A stretch of 64,000 nt of DNA from Allomyces arbusculus (taxonomy: Eukaryota > Blastocladiomycota > Blastocladiomycetes > Blastocladiales > Blastocladiaceae): the NCBI GenBank assembly GCA_027604705.1, contig JADHYV010000017.1, positions 186,001 through 250,000 of the forward strand, in the 5' to 3' direction. Positions 19,944-28,841 of the stretch are shown here, piece by piece; within the stretch, counting starts at the first letter, position 1, and each line of letters opens with the position of its first letter. The notes under the pieces are model-generated. The model worked only from the letters and a program-made list of their open reading frames with translations. It did not search any database and was not told the DNA's origin. Made by a program: the position numbers and the translations under genes.

Positions 19944-20550
19944 GGTTTTGCTGGTCCTTGCAGTTGCGAGCGGTTGCAGCAAACGGGGACAGCGGTGCGC
20001 CGCTGGTCTGGTCACAGCGATCGGCCAGGTCGATGCGGGTGATGGATGGCGGCTCGGATGGTGGAGCAAGCTGGCAGCGATCAAGCCGGGACCATCATTT
20101 CGCCTTCATTTCAGCGGGCGTGAATCACAGTGCCAGATCTCTCCGGCAGCACGTGGTGCGGTGGAGAGTGACTGGGCCCGGTCGTGACTGCGCGCTGTGA
20201 TCTGAGCATCGCAGGCATCGCAGGCATCGCCGAGGCAGCGCAAAGCATCGACCCCAGCCGCAGTCATTTCCTTTTTCCAAAGCACCGGCCCCATGATCAT
20301 CGTCTGCCCCGCCGTGCCGTCGTTGCACGGCCAACGTGACGACGGTTCCCCCGGCCGCACACCGTGCCGTGCCGGCCGACGCGCGGTGGGACCGGTCGAA
20401 TGTCGAATTTGCTCGGCCACGCTCACCGACCGTATAAAGCCGGCGCGCCGCCGCCCTCGACCATGACCACCATCCCCAACCACGACCACCAACCGTCAGT
20501 CGCGTTCCCGGACCCGACCGCATCCACCCTCCAACCACCAATCCCTCACC
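19944..20550. promoter_or_regulatory. Shared divergent promoter of DPH5 and ARG1
   Basis: A 607-base gap between divergent genes. It holds a CACGTG E-box at 20150-20155 and, on the ARG1 side, a TATA box at 20433. I found no exact TGACTCA (Gcn4-type) site, although half-site-like TGACTG sequences occur. Whether either gene uses the E-box is unknown. Confidence 0.5.
20433..20438 (+). promoter_or_regulatory. TATA box of ARG1
   Basis: TATAAA in the context CGTATAAAGCC, 113 bases before the ARG1 start codon. The spacing suggests transcription starting near 20465. Confidence 0.6.
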
Positions 20551-21936
20551 ATGAGCCCCAAGCGCAAGTCCAGCTCCAAGCGCCCCTCGGCCCCCACCAC
20601 GCCCAAGTCGGCATCGCCCACTCCCGCTGCCGCCGCTGCCGCACCCAAGTCGACCGCGTCCAAGGGCCGCGTCTGCCTGGCCTACTCGGGCGGTCTCGAC
20701 ACCTCGTGCATTCTCGCATGGCTCATTGACGAGGGCTACGAGGTCGTCGCCTTCATGGCCGACGTTGGCCAAGAAGAGGACTTCGAAGCCGCGCGGCAAA
20801 AGGCCCTGCTTGTCGGCGCCAAGTCGGTGCACATTCACGACCTGCGCGAACAATTTGTCGAGAAGATCATTTGGCCGTGCATCCAGTCGAATGCCACCTA
20901 CGAGAACGACTACCTGCTCGGCACGTCGCTCGCTCGCCCCGTCATCACCGCCGCGCAGATTGCCGTAGCCAAGGCTGAGGGCTGCGATTTCGTATCGCAC
21001 GGGTGCACGGGCAAGGGCAACGACCAGGTCCGGTTCGAGCTCGGCTACTATGCGCTACAGCCGTCGATCAAGGTCATTTCGCCGTGGCGTATCCCGGCCT
21101 TCTACGAGCGGTTTGCAGGTCGCCAAGCACTGCTCGACTACGCGGCGCAGAAGGGTATTCCCGTTGCGCAGACCAAGGCCAAGCCGTGGTCGACCGACGA
21201 GAACCTCTACCACATCTCGTTTGAGGCCGGTATTCTCGAGGACCCGGACGTGACGCCGCCCGCCGACATGTGGAAGCTCACGGTCGACCCGGCCACGGCG
21301 CCCGCGCAGGGTGAGTCGATTGCGATTGACTTCGTGAACGGCATCCCCGTCTCCGTCGAGAACCTGTCGGACAAGACGGTCGTTGGGTCGGCCGACAAGC
21401 CGGCGCCGCTCGACGTGTTCCTCTACCTGAACACGCTCGGCCGCCGCAACGGTATTGGCCGTATCGACATTGTCGAGAACCGGTTCATTGGCATCAAGTC
21501 GCGTGGCTGCTACGAGACGCCCGGCGGCACGATCCTGCTCAAGGCGCACAAGGACCTCGAGGGCCTGACCATGGACCGTGAAGTGCGCAAGCTGCGCGAC
21601 GAGCTGTCGTTCAAGTACGCGCACCTGCTCTACAATGGCCTCTACTTCACGCCCGAGACCAAGATGATTCTCGACATGGTCAAGGCCTCGCAGACCAACG
21701 TCTCGGGCCGCGTGCGCCTGTCGCTGCGCCAAGGCAACGTGACGATCCTGGGCCGCAAGGCGCTCGAGCCCAAGAAGTGTCTCTACAACTCGGAGCTCGC
21801 GTCCATGGACTCGTCGCTGTCGGATGCCGGCTCGGGCTGGGGCTTTGACCCGACCGCGTCGGAAGGGTTCATCAAGACCATTTCTATGCGCATTCGGTTG
21901 TGGTCGGCCCAGCAGGAGCAGCCGCCGACGCTGTAG
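20551..21936 (+). CDS. ARG1: Argininosuccinate synthase
   Basis: Intronless; 461 residues. It joins citrulline and aspartate with ATP to give argininosuccinate, the penultimate step of arginine synthesis. The ATP-binding P-loop 'LAYSGGLDTSCIL' lies at residues about 43-55. 'FMADVGQEEDFEAA', 'GTSLARPVI', 'SHGCTGKGNDQVRFE' (citrulline/aspartate site) and 'KPWSTDENL' are all present. Family members have about 400-420 residues; the excess is an N-terminal Lys/Ser/Pro/Ala-rich extension of about 38 residues ('KRKSSSKRPSAPTT'), disordered in character, which may be a localisation tail or reflect a start that is too far upstream. The codons are strongly GC-ending, as expected for a well-expressed gene. 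An out-of-frame ATG at 20463 opens a reading frame that overlaps the start. Confidence 0.97.
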   Translation: MSPKRKSSSKRPSAPTTPKSASPTPAAAAAAPKSTASKGRVCLAYSGGLDTSCILAWLIDEGYEVVAFMADVGQEEDFEAARQKALLVGAKSVHIHDLREQFVEKIIWPCIQSNATYENDYLLGTSLARPVITAAQIAVAKAEGCDFVSHGCTGKGNDQVRFELGYYALQPSIKVISPWRIPAFYERFAGRQALLDYAAQKGIPVAQTKAKPWSTDENLYHISFEAGILEDPDVTPPADMWKLTVDPATAPAQGESIAIDFVNGIPVSVENLSDKTVVGSADKPAPLDVFLYLNTLGRRNGIGRIDIVENRFIGIKSRGCYETPGGTILLKAHKDLEGLTMDREVRKLRDELSFKYAHLLYNGLYFTPETKMILDMVKASQTNVSGRVRLSLRQGNVTILGRKALEPKKCLYNSELASMDSSLSDAGSGWGFDPTASEGFIKTISMRIRLWSAQQEQPPTL

Positions 21937-22441
21937 GCGAGTCGTTGGAAGTGTTTGTCATTTTTGGGAGTATATTAACAAGCGTATTAGCGTGCATCTT
22001 TTCTGCTGATTTCCCTGCTGGCCTTGAGTGTTTTGCTTTGACTTGTCAAGACTCGAAGTTTCAAGATTCACAAGCGACACATCATCTCGGTCCACAGCCG
22101 CGCGTGCATTTCACAACTCTCCCAACCTGCTTGAAGTCAACAGTCTGCTGCACAACCAATATCCCTGACTAGCGAGCGCTACTCCCAAACGCACCCGTCG
22201 GCAAATGATGCATTGTTCCTGCCCAGCGCTCCGCGGTCCTTTGCTGCGGCTCGAGTACCATATTCTCATCGTTTCTCCTGGTAACTGTGGCGGCAGCCCC
22301 GGCGCCCCACGGGTCGCGATCAGAAAACACGTCAATGCGGAAACGCGCAGCGAGCCGCGTTCGTCGTGGCCGAGGTGGGCCTATAAAGTACGCGACTGAT
22401 AGAGGAGAGGTAAATGAGACGCGTCTGTTCCACTCGACACC
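21937..22441. other. Intergenic, promoter of the F-box/LRR gene
   Basis: 3' flank of ARG1 (AT-richer) then promoter of the F-box gene with a TATA box at 22382. No gene seen. Confidence 0.5.
22382..22387 (+). promoter_or_regulatory. TATA box of the F-box/LRR gene
   Basis: TATAAA in GGCCTATAAAGTACG, 60 bases upstream of the start codon at 22442. A well-formed promoter supports the view that this family member, unlike its two relics, is alive. Confidence 0.55.
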
Positions 22442-24073
22442 ATGCTCGGCCTGCTCAAGTACATTTCCGCGACTGCCAGCTGTCTCGTCCCCACGTCGCG
22501 CCGACTTCGCTCAACGCCGTTATCCAGTGCGCTGGAGCGCGCGCGACGAGCCTACCACGACACGGCGCCGCGCTCTCCGCTCGAAACGCTGCCCGATACC
22601 GTTCTCGTTGCACTCCTGCACTGGCTTGCTGATACGGATCGGATCGCACTGCTCCAACTGGCGCGTGCGTCGCCAATGCTCTACGCGCCGGTCATTGACG
22701 TTGCGATCAGAACCGCGAATGTGCCGTGGTATCCATTGAGCGCGAGCAATGGCGACGGTGGGCAGTGCAACCGGTCGTTAACTTGTTCCGCTGGCGCCGA
22801 CGCGATCGGACAGCTCGGGTACTGGGCAAAACGCGCACCGGACACCGTACCAAGGGTGTACCTGATCGTCACACCCGCAGCAACAGACGGATTCGCACAG
22901 ACCTCGACGGCATTGATTGGCCCGATTTCGCCCAAGCATCTGTCGACGCTGCACCTCAACGAAACGACGGGCCTCTTGACCAAACCCGTCCTGCCGCACG
23001 CGCGCCACGTCTCGTGGTCGGTCCCAATCAGCAACGACGTGGTCTTCACGATCCTGCGCACCCTGACGACGCTGGGCGGGCTCCCGGCATGCGTCTCGCG
23101 GTTCACGTTACGATTGACAAGCGCCGACATGATCGACACGTTCCGCGCGAACCTCGTCGTGCAGAGCCTGGCCGCTCTTCTTGCACCCAACAGCAAGGCG
23201 ACGCTCGTCCCTTCGCAAGTGCAGCACCTCGACTTGATCTTTGACGACGATGTGGCCGATATTAACGGGTACCTCGCGCTCGTCCCCGCCATCGCGACGC
23301 CATTGACCAAGGGCCTCCCACCACGCACACTCAAGTCGCTCACGGTGCGCGGGTTCCGTCGATTGCGGAATAGCGTGTGGGTACGCGACGAGCCGGTCGC
23401 CGTCCCCTGGCCCGTCTCGCTCGAATCGGTTGAGATCGACGTTGGCGACGGCGGGACGGGCATGTATATCACGAACGCGATCGCGTCGATGCGCAACCGC
23501 AAGCTCCCGTCACTGCGCTCGCTCAAGCTCGCGGCCATCCCGATTGCGAGCGGGCACGTGGCCGCGCATGTGGTCATGGCGCTGAAAGCGACCTTGACCA
23601 CGTTCCATCTCGGCGTCGCTGCTGTGTTCCAGGAAAACGCGACTGAGGCCCTGCACACGATTGTCGCGGCGCTCGTCGAGACGTGCACAGGTTTGCGCGA
23701 ACTTCATCTGGGGGCGCGGAAGGGAGAGTCGTTTTCGGCCGCGGATTTGGCGGATTTGGCGCGCGACACGATTCCCCTGCTCGGAGCTCTGCCGATCACC
23801 GACTTGGGTCTGATCGCGTGGGGGCTCGACGCAACCAGCGCGGAAACGTCGGCCGTGCTGGGTGCACTCAACGTGCCGACGATGCAGTCGCTTGTCTTGC
23901 GCGATAATAACAAGCTCGGGGCGACCGGCGATGCGGTCGCACTGCTTGCGCCGCTTGTTACGCGGCATGTGAAACTTCTCCACCTTGATTTGCACGGGTG
24001 TGGGGTCGCAAAGGAAGCGGGCGAGCGGTTACGTGACATCGCACCCACCAAGATCCGTGTTGACGTGACGTAG
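22442..24073 (+). CDS. F-box/leucine-rich-repeat protein
   Basis: Intronless, 543 residues. An F-box-like motif lies near the N-terminus (about residues 40-75): 'PLETLPDTVLVALLHWLADT' followed by 'LLQLARASPMLYAPV', the pattern that binds Skp1 in SCF ubiquitin ligases. The remainder has irregular leucine-rich repeats, for example 'LPSLRSLKLAAIPI', 'CTGLRELHLGARKGES', 'LGALPITDLGLIAWGL' and 'MQSLVLRDNNKLGA', ending in 'LLHLDLHGCGVAKEAGERL'. Such proteins choose substrates for ubiquitination; the substrate cannot be guessed. It has its own TATA box. The 3' third of the coding region and its flank are duplicated just downstream in broken form (24490-24985), and a third relic lies at 7201-7560 on the other strand, so this is a locally expanding family. 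Confidence 0.85.
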   Translation: MLGLLKYISATASCLVPTSRRLRSTPLSSALERARRAYHDTAPRSPLETLPDTVLVALLHWLADTDRIALLQLARASPMLYAPVIDVAIRTANVPWYPLSASNGDGGQCNRSLTCSAGADAIGQLGYWAKRAPDTVPRVYLIVTPAATDGFAQTSTALIGPISPKHLSTLHLNETTGLLTKPVLPHARHVSWSVPISNDVVFTILRTLTTLGGLPACVSRFTLRLTSADMIDTFRANLVVQSLAALLAPNSKATLVPSQVQHLDLIFDDDVADINGYLALVPAIATPLTKGLPPRTLKSLTVRGFRRLRNSVWVRDEPVAVPWPVSLESVEIDVGDGGTGMYITNAIASMRNRKLPSLRSLKLAAIPIASGHVAAHVVMALKATLTTFHLGVAAVFQENATEALHTIVAALVETCTGLRELHLGARKGESFSAADLADLARDTIPLLGALPITDLGLIAWGLDATSAETSAVLGALNVPTMQSLVLRDNNKLGATGDAVALLAPLVTRHVKLLHLDLHGCGVAKEAGERLRDIAPTKIRVDVT

Positions 24074-24204
24074 CTGAGGAGCGTACGTGGTACCGAGATG
24101 GAGGAGCGCCGTGTGCATTTGTCCACAAGTCACTTCATTCCTGCTGATGTGTTGGTCGTGACGATTCTGGACCGGCAGTTCGACATAGCGTTCCAAGTGC
24201 GAGC

Positions 24205-24375
24205 GCGATTCATTTGCTCAAATATAATCGCAGCCCTATAATATTCAAGGAGAGAGTAGCGCAGAGTGCGCGTCGCTCTGACCGTGTCATGGATGACACG
24301 GGAGGTGACCATGGAGGCGCCCTTGCCAAAATGCGCCTTCCCCGCGGAAGTTGAGGGATGGTTTGCAGCAAACGC
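24205..24375 (+). repeat. Copy B of the conserved F-box-family 3'-flank element
   Basis: It follows the intact F-box/LRR gene by about 130 bases. The core 'TAGCGCAGAGTGCGCG' plus 'TCGCTCTGACC', then 'GGAGGCGCCCTTGCCAAAAT', aligns with copies A (minus, 7000-7200) and C (25040-25205). 'CTTGCCAAAATGCGCCT' is identical in A and B. It may be part of the mRNA 3' UTR, a downstream small RNA gene or a SINE-like insertion that predates the duplication. Confidence 0.65.
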
Positions 24376-24489
24376 CTCCCAGATGGCTAAAGTCAGGGTC
24401 ACCTCTTTTGAAGGTGATGGAGACAGTCACCACATGAGATTTGAGGGCCTCTTGATACCATGATCGAGGCGGTGATCTGAGCGCTCCTG

Positions 24490-24985
24490 GTGTACAATGT
24501 CGGTTCCGGCAAGCTATTCTCCGGTTTGAACGCAGGCGGAGAGTTGCGCCGCCAGCAGGCCAAGACGCGCCGTTTGGCCCAAGAACAAGCCGGTTGGCTG
24601 ATCTGGCCGACACGATCCTGCTGCTTGCATTGATGCTGATCAACAAGCTGGGCCTGAACGCATGGATGGCTTGATGCGGCCAGCACGGCGGAAATGGCGG
24701 TCGTGGTGGACGGGTATACGCGCTAAAGATGCGGTCGCTGGTTTTGCGTGACAATGACAAGTCCGGGGCATTTGGCGACGCGGCTGCGCTGCTTGAAATG
24801 GTTGCTACAAAACATGAGAAGCTTCACCACCTTGATGTGCACGGGTGCGGGGCCATGAAGGACGCGGGGGTTCGTGAAAAGACGAGTGCCATGGTTTATC
24901 TTGAGGTCACGCAGCCAAGGAGCATGCAGGGTGCCGATTTGGGAGGAAATGGTGTCCATTTTTCCATAATTTCACTACGCCGACA
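24490..24985 (+). pseudogene. Truncated tandem copy of the F-box/LRR gene
   Basis: Similarity to the 3' third of the gene at 22442-24073 is plain. The reading frame at 24729-24912 gives 'MRSLVLRDNDKSGAFGDAAA' against 'MQSLVLRDNNKLGATGDAVA', then 'KLHHLDVHGCGAMKDAG' against 'KLLHLDLHGCGVAKEAG'. DNA similarity extends upstream to about 24590 ('GCCGACACGATCCTGCTGCT') and downstream past the stop into the 3' flank to about 24985. Frames are broken by stops (for example within 'GGATGGCTTGATGC') and small indels. No F-box part is present. This is a partial tandem duplication that has decayed. Confidence 0.75.
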
Positions 24986-25039
24986 TGTCGGTCGTAACCA
25001 ATCTCCCCAGGCTCCCAATGCATCATACCACTAGTGCGG

Positions 25040-25205
25040 CTGCGCGTCTTCTCAAATCAAATAGCAACACTATACATGACAAAGAGCGCAGGGTGTGCGG
25101 CGCTCCGACGTGTCAAGGCGCAACACTGGAGATGATCATGGAGGCGCCCAACCAGCAATTCCGCCTTCCCCACTGGATGTTATCGAGTGGTTAAACGAGC
25201 CCGGG
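25040..25205 (+). repeat. Copy C of the conserved F-box-family 3'-flank element
   Basis: It follows the truncated copy in the same order as copy B follows the intact gene. The hairpin here is perfect: GAGCGC, a 10-base loop, GCGCTC ('GAGCGCAGGGTGTGCGGCGC' at about 25083). The similarity to copy A also covers the 'GTTAAACGAGCC' block downstream, which is only weakly kept in B. Confidence 0.65.
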
Positions 25206-25547
25206 TCTCTGCTTTGCGCTCGTACATCAGAGTTTTCCAGTTGACGACAGACAGGGTCGCCTCAGCGAGTTGGAGCGTGTTCCACGGCGGGATGGACTGG
25301 GATGCATGGCGAGGTGGACTGCGGTCCACGGCGAGACGTGAGTTCCCAGCGGGTAGTTTGGGGCATTCGCGCGGGTGGAGAGTGTCGATAACGAAGAGTA
25401 TGCAGTGCAAGGAATTGTCTTGCGCGGAAGTGACCACCGAGAGCGCGTGCACGGCCTGCAGAATGCGGGTCCGACCACGACAACGAAAAATCAACGCTAA
25501 TACATAAAGCTACCCGCACAAAACAAGAACCCCTATCCTCCCCACGC
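25206..25547. other. Intergenic, no gene seen
   Basis: Between the decayed F-box copy and the 3' end of the uS4m gene. Open frames overlap on both strands and have no family resemblance. Confidence 0.45.
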
Positions 25548-26394
25548 CTACACACGCTTTGAGTAATACTCGTGTGCAAGACCGTGCACCTCCGGCGGGA
25601 ATGGCGACGGAATCTCGCACTTGCCCGGCTTGACCATGGGCGACCGCACAAACACGCCCGAGCACGTGTTGAAGTTGACCTCGAGGTACTCTGGAATAAA
25701 CATCCACGGCGCCTGGAACGGCCGCGGCGTGAACTTGAGCGGCGCCGGACCCGACTGGCCCATCTTCTTGCCCACCTTCTCGATCAGGAGCGCCTCGTCG
25801 GGGGTCGGTTCGGCCTTGGCTTCGCCATCAGTTCCCTCGGATGCCGACGTGGCCGAGCGGATGGAGAGCATCGCGATCGCAGTTGGCGCGACCGTGTACA
25901 TGTCGCCGTCCTTGAGCAGGTACGATGGCTGCTTGCACTGCGAGAGGAACAAACGAGTGTCAGACGACATTCTCCACCCCCGCGCAATCACCTCATCGCG
26001 CCAACCTACAACGCACCTTCTTGCCATTCACCATGACCTTGCCATGCGACACCATCTGGCGCGCGGCGTAGACCGACGGCGCAAACGTCGACCGGAACAA
26101 GGCCACATCCAAGCGGCGCTCGAGCGGGGCAAACGTGAGTGCCTGCATCGGCGGCAACTTGCGACGGCCGCGCGTGTTCTCCTCGCCCTGCGCCGGCTTG
26201 AACGTATCTCCGTACACGGGCAGCGGCTCCGACTGCCACGTCGAGACAAACTGGCGCTCGGTGATGTTACCGCCGTGGTAGGCGCGAATTTCCTTCTTGG
26301 CCTGCCACATTTGCTGGAAGAGCGTGCGCCGCGCCAGGTCCGGGTAAAAATTGCGCGAGGCCAGGTTGTACAAGTTCTTCTTGTTCCACGACAT
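25548..26394 (-). CDS. NAM9: Mitochondrial ribosomal protein uS4m
   Basis: Two exons: 26394-26017 and 25937-25548, intron 79 bp (GTGCGT...CTCGCAG), phase 0, 255 residues. The start [15 protein letters not shown] is chosen because 'SWNKxNLYNL' is the usual N-terminal motif of fungal uS4m; the frame continues upstream to 26574 and could add a presequence ('SSVTRGLLR'). The S4 RNA-binding domain lies around '[20 protein letters not shown]' and '[12 protein letters not shown]', and is completed across the junction by '[16 protein letters not shown]'. The C-terminal part ends with a '[16 protein letters not shown]' stretch typical of the mitochondrial form. It helps build the small mitoribosomal subunit by binding 12S/15S-type rRNA early. 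It is divergent from NOP12, with about 450 bp between. Confidence 0.88.
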
Positions 26395-26850
26395 GCGCAG
26401 CAGGCCGCGCGTCACGCTAGAGTGGAAGAGGGAGATCGTTCGGTTGGTTGGTCGGCTGATGTTGATGAGGGCGGTGGTCGGGTTGGGCCGCACCTGAACC
26501 GGTTCGGGCGGACTTTCATGGTGGAGGTTCAGGTCAGGATCGTGTTGCAGCAAGTTCGCACGGCTGTGGTCCAAATTTCGTGTCGTGGTGCAATGAAATC
26601 GGCGACGGAGTGGTCAATCCAGTCGCAGGCAAGCAAGCTGATCAACTTGAGCTGTGTTACTGTGTGCTGCCAACATCAAGGTGGGAGTGCGACCGAGCAG
26701 GTGACTTGGCCTGACCGCGTACACACGCTCGTGCACCACTGTCGCTCGCGATTAGCCAACAACAACGACCCGGACAGGTCGGATTATTGCGAAAACGTCA
26801 TCCATCGAGCGACTCGCTGCAGCTGCGCCCGCCACTACCTATCCACGATC
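26395..26850. promoter_or_regulatory. Divergent promoter of uS4m and NOP12
   Basis: A 456-base gap between divergent genes. No TATA box stands out. It pairs a mitochondrial ribosomal gene with a nucleolar ribosome-assembly gene. Confidence 0.45.
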
Positions 26851-28548
26851 ATGTCCGGCTTTGACGCGCTGTTCAAGCGCGACCCGACGAAATTCGACGC
26901 CGAGCTCGACTCGCTCTTTGCCGTCTCGAAAACGGCAGCGAAGCCGGCACCCGCTGCCGCACCAGCACCCTCCAAGAAGCAGGCAGTTGCCTCGTCGAAG
27001 CAACCAGCAAAGAAGCCGGCGACCAAGCCGAGGAGCGCCGCGGTTGTGGCCGTTGCCTCCGCGGCGTCCTCTGACGAGGCGAGCGACGAGGATGAGGGCA
27101 GTGATGAGGATGATGAGAGCGATGACGACGAGGACGTTGCCATGGCTGCCGCGTCGGACAACGAGGCCGAGTCCACGTCAGGAGATAGCGACGACGACGA
27201 GGAGGAGGAGGAGGATGGTGACGAGGACGACGATGAGGAGGAGGCTGCCGACGGCAGCGACGCTGGCGAGGAGGACGAGGACGTGTCTGAATCCGCCGAC
27301 GACGCGACGCCCGGCGACGCGCCAACCACAGCGGCCCAGGACGAGAAGCCCAAGTCCAAGAAGCAGCTCGAAAAGGAAAAGCTGACACGGACCGTGTTTG
27401 TCGGCAATGTGACCATCAAGGCCTCCGAAAAGGTGGGCATTTGCGTTTTACCGAAAATTTGAAACGGGACATGCACTAATCTTGATTTTTTCCGTCTGCG
27501 GCTACTAGTTGGTCGACCACAAGTTCAAGCAGCTGTTTGCCGAGTACGGCAAGGTCGAGTCCGTGCGATACCGGTCGATTGTACGCTCGGTTCCCTCCTC
27601 CCTTCCCAAACCACCGCGGGACCTGCACTCCTGACCCACCTACCCCTTCCTCCGCACCACACAGGCCTTCTCTGACGCTCTCCCGCGCAAGCTCAACTTC
27701 AAGCTGAAGAACTTCCATCCGTCGCGTGACACGATGCACGCCTACGTCGTTTTCACCGATGCCGCCTCTGCGCGCAAGGCTGCGGGCGCCGTCAACGGCA
27801 CCGTGTTTGAGAGCAAGCACTTGCGCACCGACTACTGCGGCCCGGACGCGCCGGCAGCTGCAGGCGACGCCGACGACGACGAGGCCGTGGCCAAGCGCTC
27901 GCGCGACCCGAAACGGTGTGTGTTTGTTGGCAACGTGCCGTTCGACGTCGAGGATGAAGAGTTGTGGGAATTCTTCGGGCAGGTGGCCGAGGTCGATTCG
28001 GTGCGCGTGATTCGCGACCGCAAGTTGGGTATTGGCAAGGGGTTTGCGTACGGTACGTTTGGCCGCTAGACTCGGTGGTAGTGGATGGTGCGGTTACGAC
28101 GGGTGGGCTGACTTGGCTTCTTCTCCTCGGATCAGTGCAATTCAAGGAACGGTCGTCGGTCCCGCTCGCGCTCAAGCTGCACGAGACCAAGTTCAGGAAC
28201 AAGCCGCTGCGCATCTTCAAGTGCATGAAGGAGACGGGCCCCGGCGCCACAGGTCCGCAGCAGCAGCAACAGCAGAAGGGGCGTGGCGGTAGCAGCGGCA
28301 AGGGCGGCAGGCCTGGTGCAGGTCCGTCCAAGCCTGGTGTTGCGGGTAAGCCTAGCAAAAAGCGCACGCGCGACAGCAATGACGATGGGGAGCCGGCCAA
28401 GAAGCGCGCACGCAAGCCCAAGACGAGCAAGGCTGCAGCGAGCTGGAAGAAGGGCCACGAGGCCAAGAAGCGCAAGACGGCCGCGGAGCTGCCGCGCAAG
28501 TTGGCCAAGAAGGTCAAGAAGTTGAATGCGCAGTCGGGCAAGAAGTGA
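26851..28548 (+). CDS. NOP12: Nucleolar two-RRM protein (Nop12/RBM34)
   Basis: Four exons: 26851-27432, 27509-27580, 27665-28052, 28136-28548; introns of 76, 84 and 83 bp; phases agree and give 484 residues. Residues 1-175 are Lys/Ala/Ser-rich, then strongly acidic (Asp/Glu runs such as 'SDDDEEEEEDGDEDDDEEE'). The first RRM starts with 'RTVFVGNVTI' (about 178) and is split by two introns. Its second half carries 'FHPSRDTMHAYVVFTDAASA', including the long insertion typical of Nop12/RBM34. The second RRM starts with 'RCVFVGNVPF' (about 302) and contains 'GKGFAYVQFKERSSVPLAL'. The C-terminus is a Gly/Gln then Lys/Arg-rich tail ('KKRKTAAELPRKLAKKVKK'), a likely nucleolar signal. The family acts in pre-25S rRNA processing. 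Confidence 0.92.
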
Positions 28549-28841
28549 TCGTTTGGTGGGCGTGAATTAGTGTTTATAAAGATTTTCTGTTTTGGTCCTC
28601 TATGGAGTGAATCCGTTTAAAAATCAGGACCGGCTCGTCGGGACGACGATTGGTTGGTCGACGTCGAGCAATCAGGCAGCAGGGTGGAGATGCATCGTTC
28701 ACAATCAGAAATGACGGGTGTGCAGTGATATCCAATTTGATCGCCGGTTTTCTTCGCATCCGTGTCCATCCACCACCAGCGGTCGCCCAAATGTAATAGC
28801 AACAGCAAGCACGACCCCTCCCCCACCAAACTGACGGGCAC

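Noticed and set aside
25621-26850. Long plus-strand frame continuous with NOP12
   Set aside because: It runs antisense through both uS4m exons and its intron; similarity in NOP12 starts only at the ATG at 26851.
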